Origin: Diacronema lutheri
Taxonomy: Eukaryota; Haptophyta; Pavlovophyceae; Pavlovales; Pavlovaceae
NCBI GenBank assembly: GCA_019448385.1
Contig: JAGTXO010000021.1
Coordinates: forward strand, 310,001-374,000
Length of the DNA stretch: 64,000 nt
Direction of reading: 5' to 3'
Shown piece after piece: positions 26,636 through 37,333 of the stretch (position 1 is the stretch's first letter; every line of letters starts with the position of its first letter). Both the position numbers and the translations under genes were made by a program. The notes under the pieces were generated by a model. The model saw nothing but the letters and a program-made list of their open reading frames with translations. It was not told where the DNA came from and made no database searches.

Positions 26636-28795
26636 ATGCTCTTGTCGAGGGCGGCGCGCGTCGAGCGGCCTGCAGCGCTCGCGCTCACCCGCGCGTTCAG
26701 CACGGGCCGCGTGCACGGCGGCCTCAAGGATGAGGACCGCATCTTCACCAACCTCTATTGCGACGGCAGCCCCTTCCTCGATGGCGCGATGAAGCGCGGT
26801 GACTGGTACCGGACGAAGGACCTCGTGCAGCTCGGCCCGGAGCGGATCATCGGCGAGATCAAGCGGTCAGGCCTGCGCGGCCGCGGCGGCGCCGGCTTCC
26901 CTTCCGGTCTGAAGTGGTCCTTCATGCCAAAGAACAACACCGACAAGCCGCAGTGCGTCGCGCCGCGCCGCGCGGGGCGCACCGCGCATCGGCGCGCGCC
27001 GCGCCCGCGAGCTCGCCTGCTCGCGCGCGCTTGAACGGCGGGTTGTGCGCCTCGCGCCACGCACCGCGTGTGCCCTGACGTGCCCGCCTGCGCTCGACCG
27101 CCGCGACATTCCCTCGCGTCGCCCGCGTCGCCGTACCCGCGTGGCCCGTGTCGCTGTAGGTACCTCGTCGTCAACGCGGACGAGTCGGAGCCGGGCACGT
27201 GCAAGGACCGCGAGATCATGCGGCACGACCCGCACAAGCTCATCGAGGGCTGCCTCGTCGCTGGCTCGGCGATGCGCGCGAACGCGGCGTACATTTACAT
27301 CCGCGGCGAGTTTGTCTACGAGGCGGCTGTTCTTGAGAGGGCCGTTGCAGAGGCGTACGCGCAGCCGCAGCAGCAACCGCCGCCGCAGCCGCCGCAGCAG
27401 CCAGCAGCTGCAGCCGCAGCAGCAGCCGCAGCAGCCGCAGCCGCCGCAGCGGCAGCCGCAGCAGCAGCAGCAGCAGTTCTCTCTCTCTCCGCGCGCGCGC
27501 GTATGCGCCCCTGCCCCGCGGGAAAGGCAAGTGCTCACAACCGACCCCCCTGGCTCGCACGGCGCGGGCTCGCAGGTACAAGGCGGGCCTGCTCGGCAAG
27601 AACGCGTGTGGCTCAGGCATCGACTTTGACGTGCACGTCCACCGCGGCGGCGGCGCGTACATCTGCGGCGAGGAGACGGGCCTGATCGAGTCGCTCGAGG
27701 GCAAGACGGGCAAGCCGCGGCTCAAGCCGCCATTCCCGGCGAACGCGGGCCTGTACGGATGTCCGACGACGGTGCGCGGCGACATGCGTCGGGCGGGCTG
27801 CGCGGCGCGAGGGGCGCACGAGGCGACGCGGGGTGGGGCGCTGGTTTTCAAAATCGCACGTGCGACGGCCTTTCGCAGCGCCCGCCCTCGGCCGTGCGCT
27901 TCGCCCGCTGGCTCATGCCCTTGCCCCCTGCCCCTCCTATCACACTCTCCTGGCTCATGCCCTTGCCCCCTGCCCCTCCCCCTATCACATCCTCCTGGCT
28001 CATGCCCTTGCCCCCTGCCCCTCCTATCACACTCTCCTGGCTCATGCCCTTGCCCCCTGCCCCTCCCCCTATCACATCCTCCTGGCTCATGCCCTTGCCC
28101 CCTGCCCCTCCCCCTATCACGTCCTGCTCGTGCAGGTAACGAATGTTGAAACCGTCGCGGTCTCGCCCACAATCCTGCGGCGCGGCGGCGATTGGTTCGC
28201 GTCGTTTGGGCGCAAGAACAATTCGGGCACCAAGCTCTTTTGCATCTCGGGGCACGTCAACAACCCGATCACTGTGGAGGAGGAGATGAGCATACCGCTC
28301 CGGTGCGGGCGGTGTTTCCCCCCTCCCTCCCCCCCCCCCCCCCCCCCCCTTTTCCCCCCTTTTCCCCCCTTTTCCCCCTTCCCTCCCCTCTCTCCCCTCC
28401 CCCCCCCGCTTCCCCTCACCTTCCCCTCACCTCTCTTTTTGGCCACGTGCAGATCGCGGCCATCGTGCGCTCTCTGCGCACACGCCCCTTTCGCCCTCTC
28501 CTCTCACAATTCCCCCCCCCCCCCCCCCCCCCCCAACCCACCCACCACCAGCGAGCTACTCGAGAAGCACTGCGGCGGCGTGCGCGGCGGCTGGGACAAC
28601 CTGCTCGCCGTCATCCCCGGAGGCTCCTCGGTGCCAGTGATGACCAAGGCGGTGTGCGATGACGTGCTGATGGACTTTGACGCGCTCAAGGAGGTCGGCT
28701 CTGGCCTCGGCACCGCGGCTGTGACTGTCTTTGACAAGTCGACGGACATTGTCGCAGCGATCGGCCGCCTGTCCAAATTCTACGCACACGAGAGT

Positions 28796-28827
<32 letters not shown>

Positions 28828-29397
28828 GACGTGGATGAACAAGATCATGGACCGCATGGTGCGCTTTGCACAACCCCGCTGCCCTGCCGCATGCCCCCTG
28901 CCCCGCCCCTTCTCTTCTGCCCTGCTCCCTCGCCTTGACTCCCCCGCCTTGCGCTGCCCCTCCCCCCTGCCCCCCCCCCCTCCCCCCCCCCTCTCCTTTC
29001 CTTCCCTTCTTGACACCTTCCCAGGTGACGGGCGACGCCAAGCTCGAGGAGATCGACATGCTCTACGAGATCTCGCAGCAGATCGAGGGGCACACCATCT
29101 GCGCGCTCGGCGACGCGGCTGCGTGGCCCGTGCAGGGCCTCATCCGCGCCTTCCGACCTGAGATGGAGGTGAGCGGGCGCCATGCGCCATGCTGCGGGAT
29201 CTCTCGGATCTCTCGGATTCTCGGATTTCTCGGATTTTCGGATGTCGTCGCATGCGCGGCTTGGCTCGCATGCGCGGTGTGTGCTGTGCGACTGTGTTTT
29301 GGTGCCGCGCTCACGAGCACTCCAATGCGCCCCGCCCACTGTGTGTGCCGTGCTTCTCTCAGGCACGCATCATGAAGAAGGCGGCGGGCAAGCTCTA
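26636..29397 (+). CDS. NDUFV1: NADH:ubiquinone oxidoreductase 51-kDa flavoprotein (complex I)
   Basis: Seven exons (26636-26952, 27160-27354, 27576-27771, 28136-28302, 28552-28858, 29025-29168, 29362-29397) give 453 aa with every phase matching. The leader [20 protein letters not shown] then FSTGR is a mitochondrial presequence. The NADH/FMN glycine-rich [10 protein letters not shown] lies at about 82-91. KYLVVNADE-like [39 protein letters not shown] and NISGHVN-like CISGHVNNP follow. The 4Fe-4S ligands are [11 protein letters not shown] (about 373-383) plus the Cys in GHTICALGD. The subunit accepts electrons from NADH in the matrix arm. It is near the length of the animal protein. An upstream in-frame ATG at 26525 is less likely because it precedes the presequence. 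Confidence 0.96.
27355..27575 (+). other. NDUFV1 intron 2 with GCCGCAG repeats
   Basis: The donor is GTACGC and the acceptor CTCGCAG. The interior has about 100 bp of CAG/GCCGCAG trinucleotide-like repeats followed by (CT)4. It would read as poly-Gln or poly-Ala if retained, but splicing restores the invariant [13 protein letters not shown] join. Confidence 0.8.
27772..28135 (+). repeat. NDUFV1 intron 3 with a five-unit minisatellite
   Basis: Five tandem copies of a 34-37-bp unit (27910-28118) begin CTGGCTCATGCCCTTG, continue with CCCCTGCCCCTCC and end TATCAC. Alternate units differ by CCC and by CATCCT versus CACTCT, suggesting a higher-order pair. The unit is pyrimidine-rich and ends 17 bp before the acceptor. 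Confidence 0.9.
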
Positions 29398-29554
29398 GGC
29401 GGGCGAGACTGGTGCGAAACGGGCGACGATGCGCAGGAACGGGGCAGCTTGATGTCGGCGGGGAAGGGGTAGCTTGACAAGGCGACGTGTGGCGAGCGCC
29501 TCGCATCGTCAGTGTGAGTCAGTCAGAATCTGAGTGAAGTGTCTGCAAGTGGCT

Positions 29555-30473
29555 TCAGTCGCTCCACTCGTCGTCGTCGTCGTTGTGTGCGCGTTGGTTG
29601 AGGTCGCGCCTGCGCTGCGCAATGGCGGCCGCGAGAGTGGCGGCGAGGGAGTTGCGGCTCGGCTCAGTCATCGCCGACAGCGACGGCAGAACGGCGGCCG
29701 GCGCGCGGCTTGCAGCTGAGCGCAGGGGCTTGCTCCGTCGAATCTCATCAAGCATGGAACTGTGCGCGTCCGTCGTCCTCGTTGGTGCATTCGGCACCGA
29801 ACCGGCGGCGTCGGCGGCCGCGAGGTGCGAGCGCGCGGCGAGGAGCATGTCTGCGGTGAACGGCACCTTTGGTCCAGCGGCTGGCGCGGCTGGCGCGGCT
29901 TGCGCACGCGGCGCGGCGACGGCTATGCTGATTTGCGCGACTGGGAGAGGCGGCGGCGGTGGCGGTGGCGGTGGCGGCGGTGGCGGCGGCGGCGGTCGCT
30001 GTGGAGGCGAGGCGGCGCACGGGGACGCGGGGATTACTGGGGCCTGCCCCGGGGCGATGGCGGTGGTGGGCGGCCGCGGCAATGGCGGTGCACCTGCTCC
30101 TGCGCTTGGCGGCGGTGCCTGCCCCGGGGCGATGGCGGCGGTGAGCGGCCGCGGCAATGGCGGTGCTCCTGCGCTTGGCGGCGGTGGTGGCAGTGGCGGC
30201 GGTGGAGGCGGTGGCGGCGGCGGCGCGGGCAAATGTGCGCGCGGGGCGCACGACGCATCGGCTGCGGGCGTGTCGGACATGTCCGGTGTATCGGATGCGT
30301 CCGGTGTATCCGAGTGTGGCGGCTGGTGCGGTTCCGCGCCGGGCGGCGAGGCGAAAAAGCCCCACAGCTGGCGCACGGCGCCATGGGTCTGCTCGGCAAG
30401 GCTCGGCTGCGACGGCAGGCGTGGGCCATGCGGGGCGACGACTGGGAAATGCTGTGATGTTGTCGGTAGGAGG

Positions 30474-30504
<31 letters not shown>

Positions 30505-30508
30505 GTGG

Positions 30509-30539
<31 letters not shown>

Positions 30540-32482
30540 AGCGCTGCGCGACGGCCAGCGCTCACGCCGCCCTGCGCGCCTGCGTGCGATGGAGCTGCGC
30601 GCGCGCCGCGCGCAGACGTCGGTAGCGCCGTCGGCGGGTCCGGAGCGCTGCCGCGCGGTTCAAAATTGGGCGCCATGAAAGGCCCCTCTCGCCACCCGTT
30701 CGCGCATTGCCTGCCAATGCCGGCGCCTGCGCTCTCGGCGCACGCGCCGGCGCTCGGGCGCGCGCGCGCCGATGGCCGGTAGCTTGATGGCGCCTCCGAC
30801 GCACTTTCGTCGTCGCGCTCGTCGGCACCACTGTCCGCGCCCACGCGAACTGCCGTTACTGCGCCGTGCGGGTGGGAGGCGCTGCCGCCCGCGCCGCACG
30901 CTGCGTTCCCGCCTTTGCGCGCCGCACCCGCGTGGCCGCTGCGCGGTTGCGCAGTGTGGCCATCCGCGCTCGCCCACTCAGCGCGTCCACAGTCAGCGCG
31001 TCCACAGTCAGCGCGTCCACAGTCAGCGCGTCCACCGTCAGCGCGTCCACAGTCAGCCCGCCCGTAGTCACCCGCGACACAGCCAGCGCGCACGAACGTT
31101 GCAATGGGCGGTGGGCGCAGTAGCGTGCCCGCGGCGCGCGCACGCTCTCCCGGACACAGCACACCGTCGTCCGGACTGCGGTGGCCGTTCGAGGCGAATC
31201 GTTTCAGTTTCGTCGAGAAGGGGAGCTGCGGCTGCGGCTGTGACACGGGCGGCGGCGGCGGAGGTGGCGGCGGCGGCGGCGGCGGCGGCGAATTTGGCCG
31301 CGCGTGGCGCGCGGCCGACGCGGTCGGGAGATGCGAGCGCGCTGACTCGGTCGCGGACGCAAACTCGTAGGGCGCGCGCTCGGCGTGCGCCTCCGTACCG
31401 CAGCCGCCGCTACCGCCGGGGGCGGCACAACGCCTGGCGTCTGCCTGCGGCGCGCTCGCGCCGCCGACGCACGCTGCGCTGAAGCGCCCGCGCCGTGCGC
31501 CGTCCGTGAAATCCGTGCACATGTCCGTGAAATCCGTGCGGATGTCCGTGCACGGAGTGCACGCGTCCGTGCTGCGCGCGCACCGCGGCATGTCCGCGCC
31601 GGCGCAGCCGCCGGCGCACGGCCCGCGTGGCCGCGCGGCGCCGTCGAGCGCCGCTCCGCCCGCGCTTTGGCGGTACGGGTCGAGGTGGTACTGCTCGTAC
31701 TGCTCGTACTGCACAATTGTATTGACGACCAGTTGTGCGGCGATGGGGTCCTCGAGGTCGCGCCTGCGAATGCCCGCGCTTTTAAAGATGGCCTTCCACT
31801 CCGGCGGGATATTGCGCAGCTCGAAGCCACCTTCCGCCGAGAAGCCGACGTGCGACAGGTGCTGCACGTTGGTCGGCCGGCCGATCGAGATCTCAGGCGC
31901 GAGCGGCTGCTCGTCGCGCGCGGGTGCCCCAGAGCTCGTGGACGCGCCGCCGCCGAGCCAACGGGTGAGCGCGCCGAGTAGCCCGCCGCTGCCGGCGGAG
32001 GCGGCACCAGCCCAAACGCCTTCTCGACCGCCAATTCCACTGCCGCCGCCCGTGACCTCGTTCTGCCGAGCGGACGGCGTGCGCGCGGCGGGCGCCTCAC
32101 GCGGCGCCATCGCGCTCACCATCGCGAGGAAGCGCTGAGCGTCGGCGGCGCGTGCAAAGCTGAGCCCTACAAATTCGCGCTCGAGCTCGACGGCGTGAAA
32201 CGTAGGCACGCTCGTCTCCACGTACGGCTGCTCGAAGCGCAGGTAGGCCTCGAAGAGCAGCCGCACGGGCGGGCCGCGCGCGAAGAGCGACAGCGTCTGC
32301 ACCTGCGCCGCCGCCTTGTCAACCGCGTAGACGAGCGTGCCATCAACGTGGCAATCGGCCCAACTCGAGCCGCCGAGATCGGCGCGGTACAGGTGCGCCG
32401 CGCCCATGCAAACCGGCGCGCGGCTGCCCAACGCCAGCGCAATCTCCGCCCGCTCCGGCGCGCCCACCGCCTGGTGCAGCAT
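29555..32482 (-). CDS. WASP-family Arp2/3 activator
   Basis: The 975-aa single-exon protein has the canonical WASP order. An N-terminal WH1/EVH1 domain (HLYRADLGGSSWADCHVDGT ... HAVELEREFVGLSFARAADA) is followed by a CRIB/GBD motif (ISIGRPTNVQHLSHVGF, then NIPPEWKAIFKSAGIRRRDL). A very long low-complexity and polyproline region comes next, then a single WH2 (HSSMLDEIRRSKPLRSA), a central helix (LAATLAAAIAQRRRDLN) and an acidic tail DDDDEWSD with the conserved Trp. CRIB binding to Rho GTPases should relieve autoinhibition; the tail binds Arp2/3. The middle contains a GRADC pentapeptide repeat and FTDxC repeats. It is about twice the length of animal WASP because of the linker. Confidence 0.95.
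30975..31065 (-). repeat. 15-bp tandem repeat encoding GRADC/GRADG pentapeptides
   Basis: About six copies of GTCAGCGCGTCCACA on the + strand lie inside the WASP linker. The array is in frame, so length changes would alter only the number of pentapeptides. Confidence 0.9.
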
Positions 32483-32523
32483 CCGCGCCGGCGGCCCAAA
32501 TAATTCAAACTTGTGAGACTGGG

Positions 32524-33480
32524 ATGGCCGCGGCGACGATCGCGGACGGCGGCGCGGAGCTCAGGGCCCTGCGCCGGCTCACGGAGGCGCAGGCGCAGGA
32601 GATCGGCGACTTGCGAGAGCAGGTGAACGCGTTTCGCCTCGTCCACGACGACGACGGCGAGGCGCAGCTGCTCGAGCTCGATGAGGTGCGCCGCGAGCTC
32701 CTGACGCTGCGCGACATTGTCTGGCCCGAGGTGCTCGAGCTGCGCGCCGCGCGCGCGGACGGCGAGGCGGAGGTCGCGCGGCTGCGCGACGAAATGGAGG
32801 CGATACAAGTAGTCGCTCTCGCCGTCGACGGCACGCGCGCCCAGCTCGCCGACGCGCTCGGCGAGAACGACGGGCTCAAGGCGCGCTGCAACGCCCTCAT
32901 CGTCGAGCTCGAGCTTGCGGTCGAGCGCGCCGAGCGCGCGGACGCGCGGCTGCGCGAGCTGGAGGGCGAGGGTGAGCGCGAGGGGCTGCTTGCGCAGCTG
33001 CACGCCGCGCGCGCTGCCGAGGCGCGTCAGCGCGAGCGCGCCGACGGCCTCGCGCTCGAGCTTGCGAACGCGAGGCTCGCGATCGCGGCGAGCCGCGGCG
33101 CCGGCGCGGCGGCGGCGGCGGCGGCCGGCCGCGCGACGAGCCCGCGGCGGCAGCTGCTGCGCGAGACGGAGGAGCGCGCGCGTGGCGGGCAGGCGTTGAG
33201 CAGCGCCGCCGAGGCCGCACGTAGGTGGGTGGGCGTCTCAGCAGCCCTCGAGCGCGCGCCGGCGCCACGCGCGGAGCGGCGGCTGGCACCGCGCGCACCT
33301 CTGTCGCCGTCCGACGATGGCGACGACGGCGACGGCAGCGCGCCGTCGCGCGCGGCGGCGGTGGCGGAGCGCGCGCGCTCGGACCGGCTCGCCGACGAGG
33401 TGCTCAGCGCAAAGCTCAAGCAGCTGCACGCCTCGTTCCGCGAGGCCGCGCCATCGCGCGTTGCTGCGAACGGTGCGGGG
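32524..33480 (+). CDS. Coiled-coil protein of unknown function (319 aa)
   Basis: I do not recognise the family. The single exon starts MAAATIADGGAELRAL and shows near-continuous heptads from residue 10 to about 180 (RLTEAQAQEIGDLREQVNAF, RDEMEAIQVVALAVDG, VERAERADARLRELEGEGER). An Ala run follows, then a Ser/Arg-rich stretch with an acidic DDGDDGDG patch, then a final short helix KLKQLHASFREA. No signal or membrane segment is present. The start is 41 bp from the WASP start, and the short spacer contains AAATAATTCAAAC. Confidence 0.6.
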
Positions 33481-33721
33481 TGAGCCGCGGGTGTGCGCCC
33501 CGTCGACCCCGTGCGCCGAACCGGGCGCCGTCGCGATGGTGTGCGCGGGTGGGAAACGGCACGTTCGCCGCGCGGCGCATGCAGGGCCGGGCCACCGCCT
33601 GACTGTCAACGTGGCGTGAAAAGGCCTGGGTGGGTCGCTCTGGATCACCATCGCCTTTCGTCGGTCAGTGCTCGTACGACAATTTTCCCGCCCTCAAACA
33701 CCCGGCGGGGCCGGCGGGTAT

Positions 33722-34789
33722 ATGGCGGAGTTGCCAGCAGCCTGGCCGTCGCCGGCCGGCCCCCCCCGGCTCTCCATCCTTGGCGAGGTCGCTTTTGGCG
33801 TCGTCGACGCCGTGGCGTCCCACTTCACGATCGGCACTGGGTCGGTCGGTCGCCTGCTCGCGGGCGCGGCCGCGCACGACCAGCGACGGCTAGAACGGGA
33901 GGCGCGCATTGGCGCGCTTGCGGCGGAGCGCACTGCGGCGACGTCCGCGCGCGGCGCACACGTCATAGCGCACGCCGATCGAGCACTCGTTGAGAAGGTG
34001 GCGCGCGTGCGCAGCGCGGAGGTGGCGCTGACGGCCGCAGGCGTTGAGCTCGCGCGCGAGCGGGGTCTCCACGCACGCCTGCTGTGCGAGCTCGAGCTGC
34101 TCAAGGGCGAGGCGGGCATGTGCTTGCCGCCTGTGCGTGGGTCAATGCAGTCTGGCCGCGCTTACCTCGAGCAACTCGAGGCGTCCAAGGTCGAGCTCGA
34201 CCGGAGCACCGAGCACGCGCGCGCCGCGCTACGCGAGGCGCAGGCGAGGGGCGCGCAGGTTGCGCGTGCTACGGCGGCGGGCGGTGCCGGCGGCGGCGAC
34301 GGTGGTGGCGAGTGCGGTGCGCGCGGCAGCGGTGGCGCAGGCAGCGGCAGCGCGAGCGCGCCCGCTCGCGAGGCCACCCGCCCGTTGGTGCGGCCAACGC
34401 CGCCTCCATCAGCCAAGCGTGCGCGCATGCAGCCGCGCACGGCAGCCGCGGCGATGCACATCCCAGAGCCATCGACGTCGCGCACGACGTGCATGCCAGC
34501 CGGGCTGCATGGCGGGACGTCCGCGGCCGCGCCCGTGCCACTGGGCGCGTGCGGGCCTGCCGTCGGCGCCGGCGCGCTGTGGCCAGATGAGATGCTGCGC
34601 GCCTCTGGGCCCCACACACATGGAAGCGCAACCGGCACGGGAGCGCGCCCGGCGCGGCGCAACGATGCGATCGTCCCGTTGACGGCCAATGCGTCGATTG
34701 GCGCGTCCACGCACTGGCAGGTCACTCACGTCCATCCACCGCGCGACAAGTCGGGCGGCTTCAAGCCGCCGCTCATGCGCAAGGACTGA
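33722..34789 (+). CDS. Unknown protein with coiled coil and disordered tail (355 aa)
   Basis: No family is recognised. The frame starts at the ATG 33722 (MAELPAAWPSPAG). A hydrophobic patch (LGEVAFGVVDAVASHF) is followed by amphipathic helices (DQRRLEREARIGALAAERTA, AYLEQLEASKVELDRS) that predict a short coiled coil. A Gly/Ser linker, a basic PPPSAKRARMQPR segment that could be a nuclear localisation signal, and a C-terminus ending SGGFKPPLMRKD complete it. It has the codon composition of its neighbours and lies in tandem with the preceding coiled-coil gene, which is unusual in this mostly alternating window. Confidence 0.45.
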   Translation: MAELPAAWPSPAGPPRLSILGEVAFGVVDAVASHFTIGTGSVGRLLAGAAAHDQRRLEREARIGALAAERTAATSARGAHVIAHADRALVEKVARVRSAEVALTAAGVELARERGLHARLLCELELLKGEAGMCLPPVRGSMQSGRAYLEQLEASKVELDRSTEHARAALREAQARGAQVARATAAGGAGGGDGGGECGARGSGGAGSGSASAPAREATRPLVRPTPPPSAKRARMQPRTAAAAMHIPEPSTSRTTCMPAGLHGGTSAAAPVPLGACGPAVGAGALWPDEMLRASGPHTHGSATGTGARPARRNDAIVPLTANASIGASTHWQVTHVHPPRDKSGGFKPPLMRKD

Positions 34790-35186
34790 CCCGCTCACGG
34801 TGCGCGCGGCGGTGCGTGACCACGAGCGCATGGGTGGCGATGGTCGAGTGACGCCTGCGGTGGCGTGGACGGCGCCTGCTGCCGGCGCGGCGGCGGCGGC
34901 GGCGAGCGGGCAGGCCGCACATTGGCTAGGCGCGCGCGCGCGCCGCGCGAGTGTGCGTGTGTGTGTGTGTGGTGCACAAGCTCATCGCTCCGAGTTCGGA
35001 CCTACGCCGTGCGCGCCCTTGCGCCGGCCGTGTGTCCGCCCTCCCGCCAACTGGTCCCCTAGCAACTGCCCCATGTGAGTACTACTCATGGAAATCATAT
35101 CGAAATATTGATGATAATAATATTCTTCTCCGCGCCGCACAAGCATGGCGCCGTGGTGCAGAGGACGGTGAGGGCTCGGACGGACG
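34790..35186. other. Intergenic region with an AT-rich island
   Basis: No gene is seen. There is a (GT)n run near 34950 and, at about 35086-35135, a conspicuous AT-rich stretch (AAATATTGATGATAATAATA) in otherwise GC-rich DNA. It ends about 50 bp before the TTL-like start and is the best promoter candidate for that gene. Confidence 0.6.
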
Positions 35187-37250
35187 ATGGTGCGGCTCCG
35201 GCTGTCGACGCTCATCCTGCTCGTGCTCGTTGGGCAGGCAGCGGTGATCTTTCTGCTTGGCATACGCTTTGCAGAAGAGCACACACGCGATGCTGCCAAG
35301 GGCGCGCCGGGTGGCGCCGACGAGCCGCTGAGCTCGTCGGCTGGTCACGCCGACACGCTCATTCTCGCGCGCAACGCGGACGCGCCCATCGAGAACGAGG
35401 ATGTGGACGAAGATGAGGAGGATGAGGACGGCGTCGTGACGACACCCACGCCGGGCCGGCCGTTCCGCGTGCCTCCCGATGGCGAGCTCGCCGACGAGCC
35501 GACGGTCGCTTGAGAGCGGCCGGGCGCGGCCCACGCAGACGACACGTCGACGGGCGGTGCTGAAGACGCCGACGCTGCACTCGACGCATTTGACGATGCG
35601 CTCGATGCGGTCGCCGAGCCGGACGCGCGCGCGGCCGATGAGGGGACAGCGGCGGCGGAAGCGCCACCTACCGAGCGCCTCGACCGCTACGACCCGCGTG
35701 CGTTTGTCGAGGCGACGACCGCTGGCATCGTGCGCGCGCCGCGGCGCGCGGGCCAGAACGACATGCTCACGGCAACGGTTCACAACTGCTCGAAGAAGTT
35801 CAGGCTGGGCGAAGGGAAGAAGCACCTCGAGCGCTCGGTCGCCAGCGCGTTCCGCGAGCTCGGCGTGTGCGAGACGGTCGAGTCGGATCATGACGTGCTA
35901 TGGGGCGAGCAGTGGGACTGGGCCTGGGAGCCGCGTCGGCGCAATTCTTTCAACTACAAGCACGGCAACCTTGTCAACACGATCCCGGGCTTCCAAGACA
36001 CGAGGACGAACGCCCCGGTCGGCCTCGCGCGCATGCACGTGGCCTGCACTGAGCGCTGCGGCCCGGATCGGGCGCGCGCATGGTGCGCGTATACCAAGCG
36101 CGCGTTCTGCATCACTCGGCTCGGATCCGAGGTATCCTCTGGTGTTGCCGACTTTTACAAGTACTCGATGGCGCTCGCGCTTGAGCAGGGCGTCAAGCTT
36201 CCGCTCTTTTGGATCATCAAGAAGCAGAGACGTTCGTACGGCTCGCACTTTGTGCGAATCGTCGCGCTGCGCAGGCGCGACCTGATGTCGAACGGCAACT
36301 TTGAGCGCTGGATCAACGTCTCGATCCCCGAGGGCCATTGGGCGATCCAGGAATACGTCAAACGCCCACTCACGTACCGCGCGCGCAAGGTTGATGTGCG
36401 CGCCTGGGGCCTCGTCACGTCCATCAACCCGCTTCGCGTCTACCTGCTCGACGGCGCGTTCCCAAAGGTGTCGACGTTTGCGTACAACGGGTCGACCACG
36501 CAGCTTGCAAACGAGTGCATGCACGTGATCATGCCGCTCGGTGAGGGGTGCATGGCGTATGCCGACCAGCTCGTCCGGCCATATCCGCCCTCCACGCGCT
36601 CGCGCCTTTTCTTCGAGCACATCCGCGGCGACCGTTCCAAGATTGCCGTCAACTGGACGGAAACGTGGGCTGAGGAGGTTTGGCCTCAGATCGTGATCAA
36701 GACGCTCATGGTGCTGATCGAGTCTCGGTCGCAGCCGCTCAAGCTCGACCGCCTGATCAAGGGCGCGCGCAGGGGGCGCAAGCGCTTCCTCTTCCTTTCG
36801 CCTGATTTTGTGATCGACGCGAACGGCGGTGCACACATGGTCGACCTCAACGCGAACGGCCTCATGATTGGCGACCAATATGCCGAGCTGTTCGACGTGC
36901 AGAACGAGACCAAGGCAGCGATGGTCATGCTCGGCGTCACCGGCTTCCCGAGCGCGCCAGAGTACGCCGCCGAGCTGCGCGCGGCCATTGGCGACTTTTG
37001 CTCCCAGGTCGCGCCGTGCGACGGCGAGGATAAGGCGGCGCTTGCCGAGCTCGTGCACGAGGAGCGGCACATGTCCAACGGGTGGACGCGCATCTTCCCG
37101 TCAGAGCTCCTCTCGCGCCACTGGGGGTCGCTTGACCACTCCATACGCAAAGGCGATCGAGCGACCCTCACGGCGCAGGACAAGCTGACAGATGCCTTCA
37201 TCAGGACGACCTGGAGGCCGGGCCACGGCGGCGACCAGTACGTCAGCTGA
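35187..37250 (+). CDS. Tubulin-tyrosine-ligase-like (TTL domain) protein with N-terminal signal anchor and an in-frame TGA
   Basis: The protein starts MVRLRLSTLILLVLVGQAAV, a signal anchor. An acidic stalk (ENEDVDEDEEDEDGV) follows, then a TGA at 35511. The same frame continues open without a break into an acidic stretch (GAEDADAALDAFDDALDAV) and a TTL-like ATP-grasp domain: HAWQRKxGx-like VNTIPGFQD, KVDVRAWGLVTSINPLRVYL, WPQIVIKTLMVLI, and the metal-binding-like FVIDANGGAHMVDLNANG. It is a divergent TTL without the HLTN motif. An in-frame 48-nt intron (35469-35516), readthrough, or a base error could account for the TGA. If the two halves are separate, the TTL part would start at 35763. A lumenal TTL-like enzyme would be unlikely to act on tubulin. 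Confidence 0.7.
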
Positions 37251-37261
37251 CGGGGCGGGGG

Positions 37262-37264
37262 GCT

Positions 37265-37300
<36 letters not shown>
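37262..37300 (+). repeat. Poly(G) tract (about 36 consecutive G)
   Basis: This lies between the TTL-like stop (37250) and the TPRG1L-like stop (37334), which face each other. It starts 12 bp after the + strand stop codon. Confidence 0.95.
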
Positions 37301-37333
37301 CTCTGCTCGGCAGGACGCAATTGAGCCTCGCGT

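Noticed and set aside
27360-27480. Polyglutamine/polyalanine coding repeat in NDUFV1
   Set aside because: It lies within an intron; the exon junction at 27354/27576 gives the invariant [13 protein letters not shown] sequence.
35511-35513. Selenocysteine codon in the TTL-like gene
   Set aside because: TTL enzymes have no redox residue there, the surroundings are disordered, and I could not see a SECIS-like element. An intron, readthrough or error is more likely.
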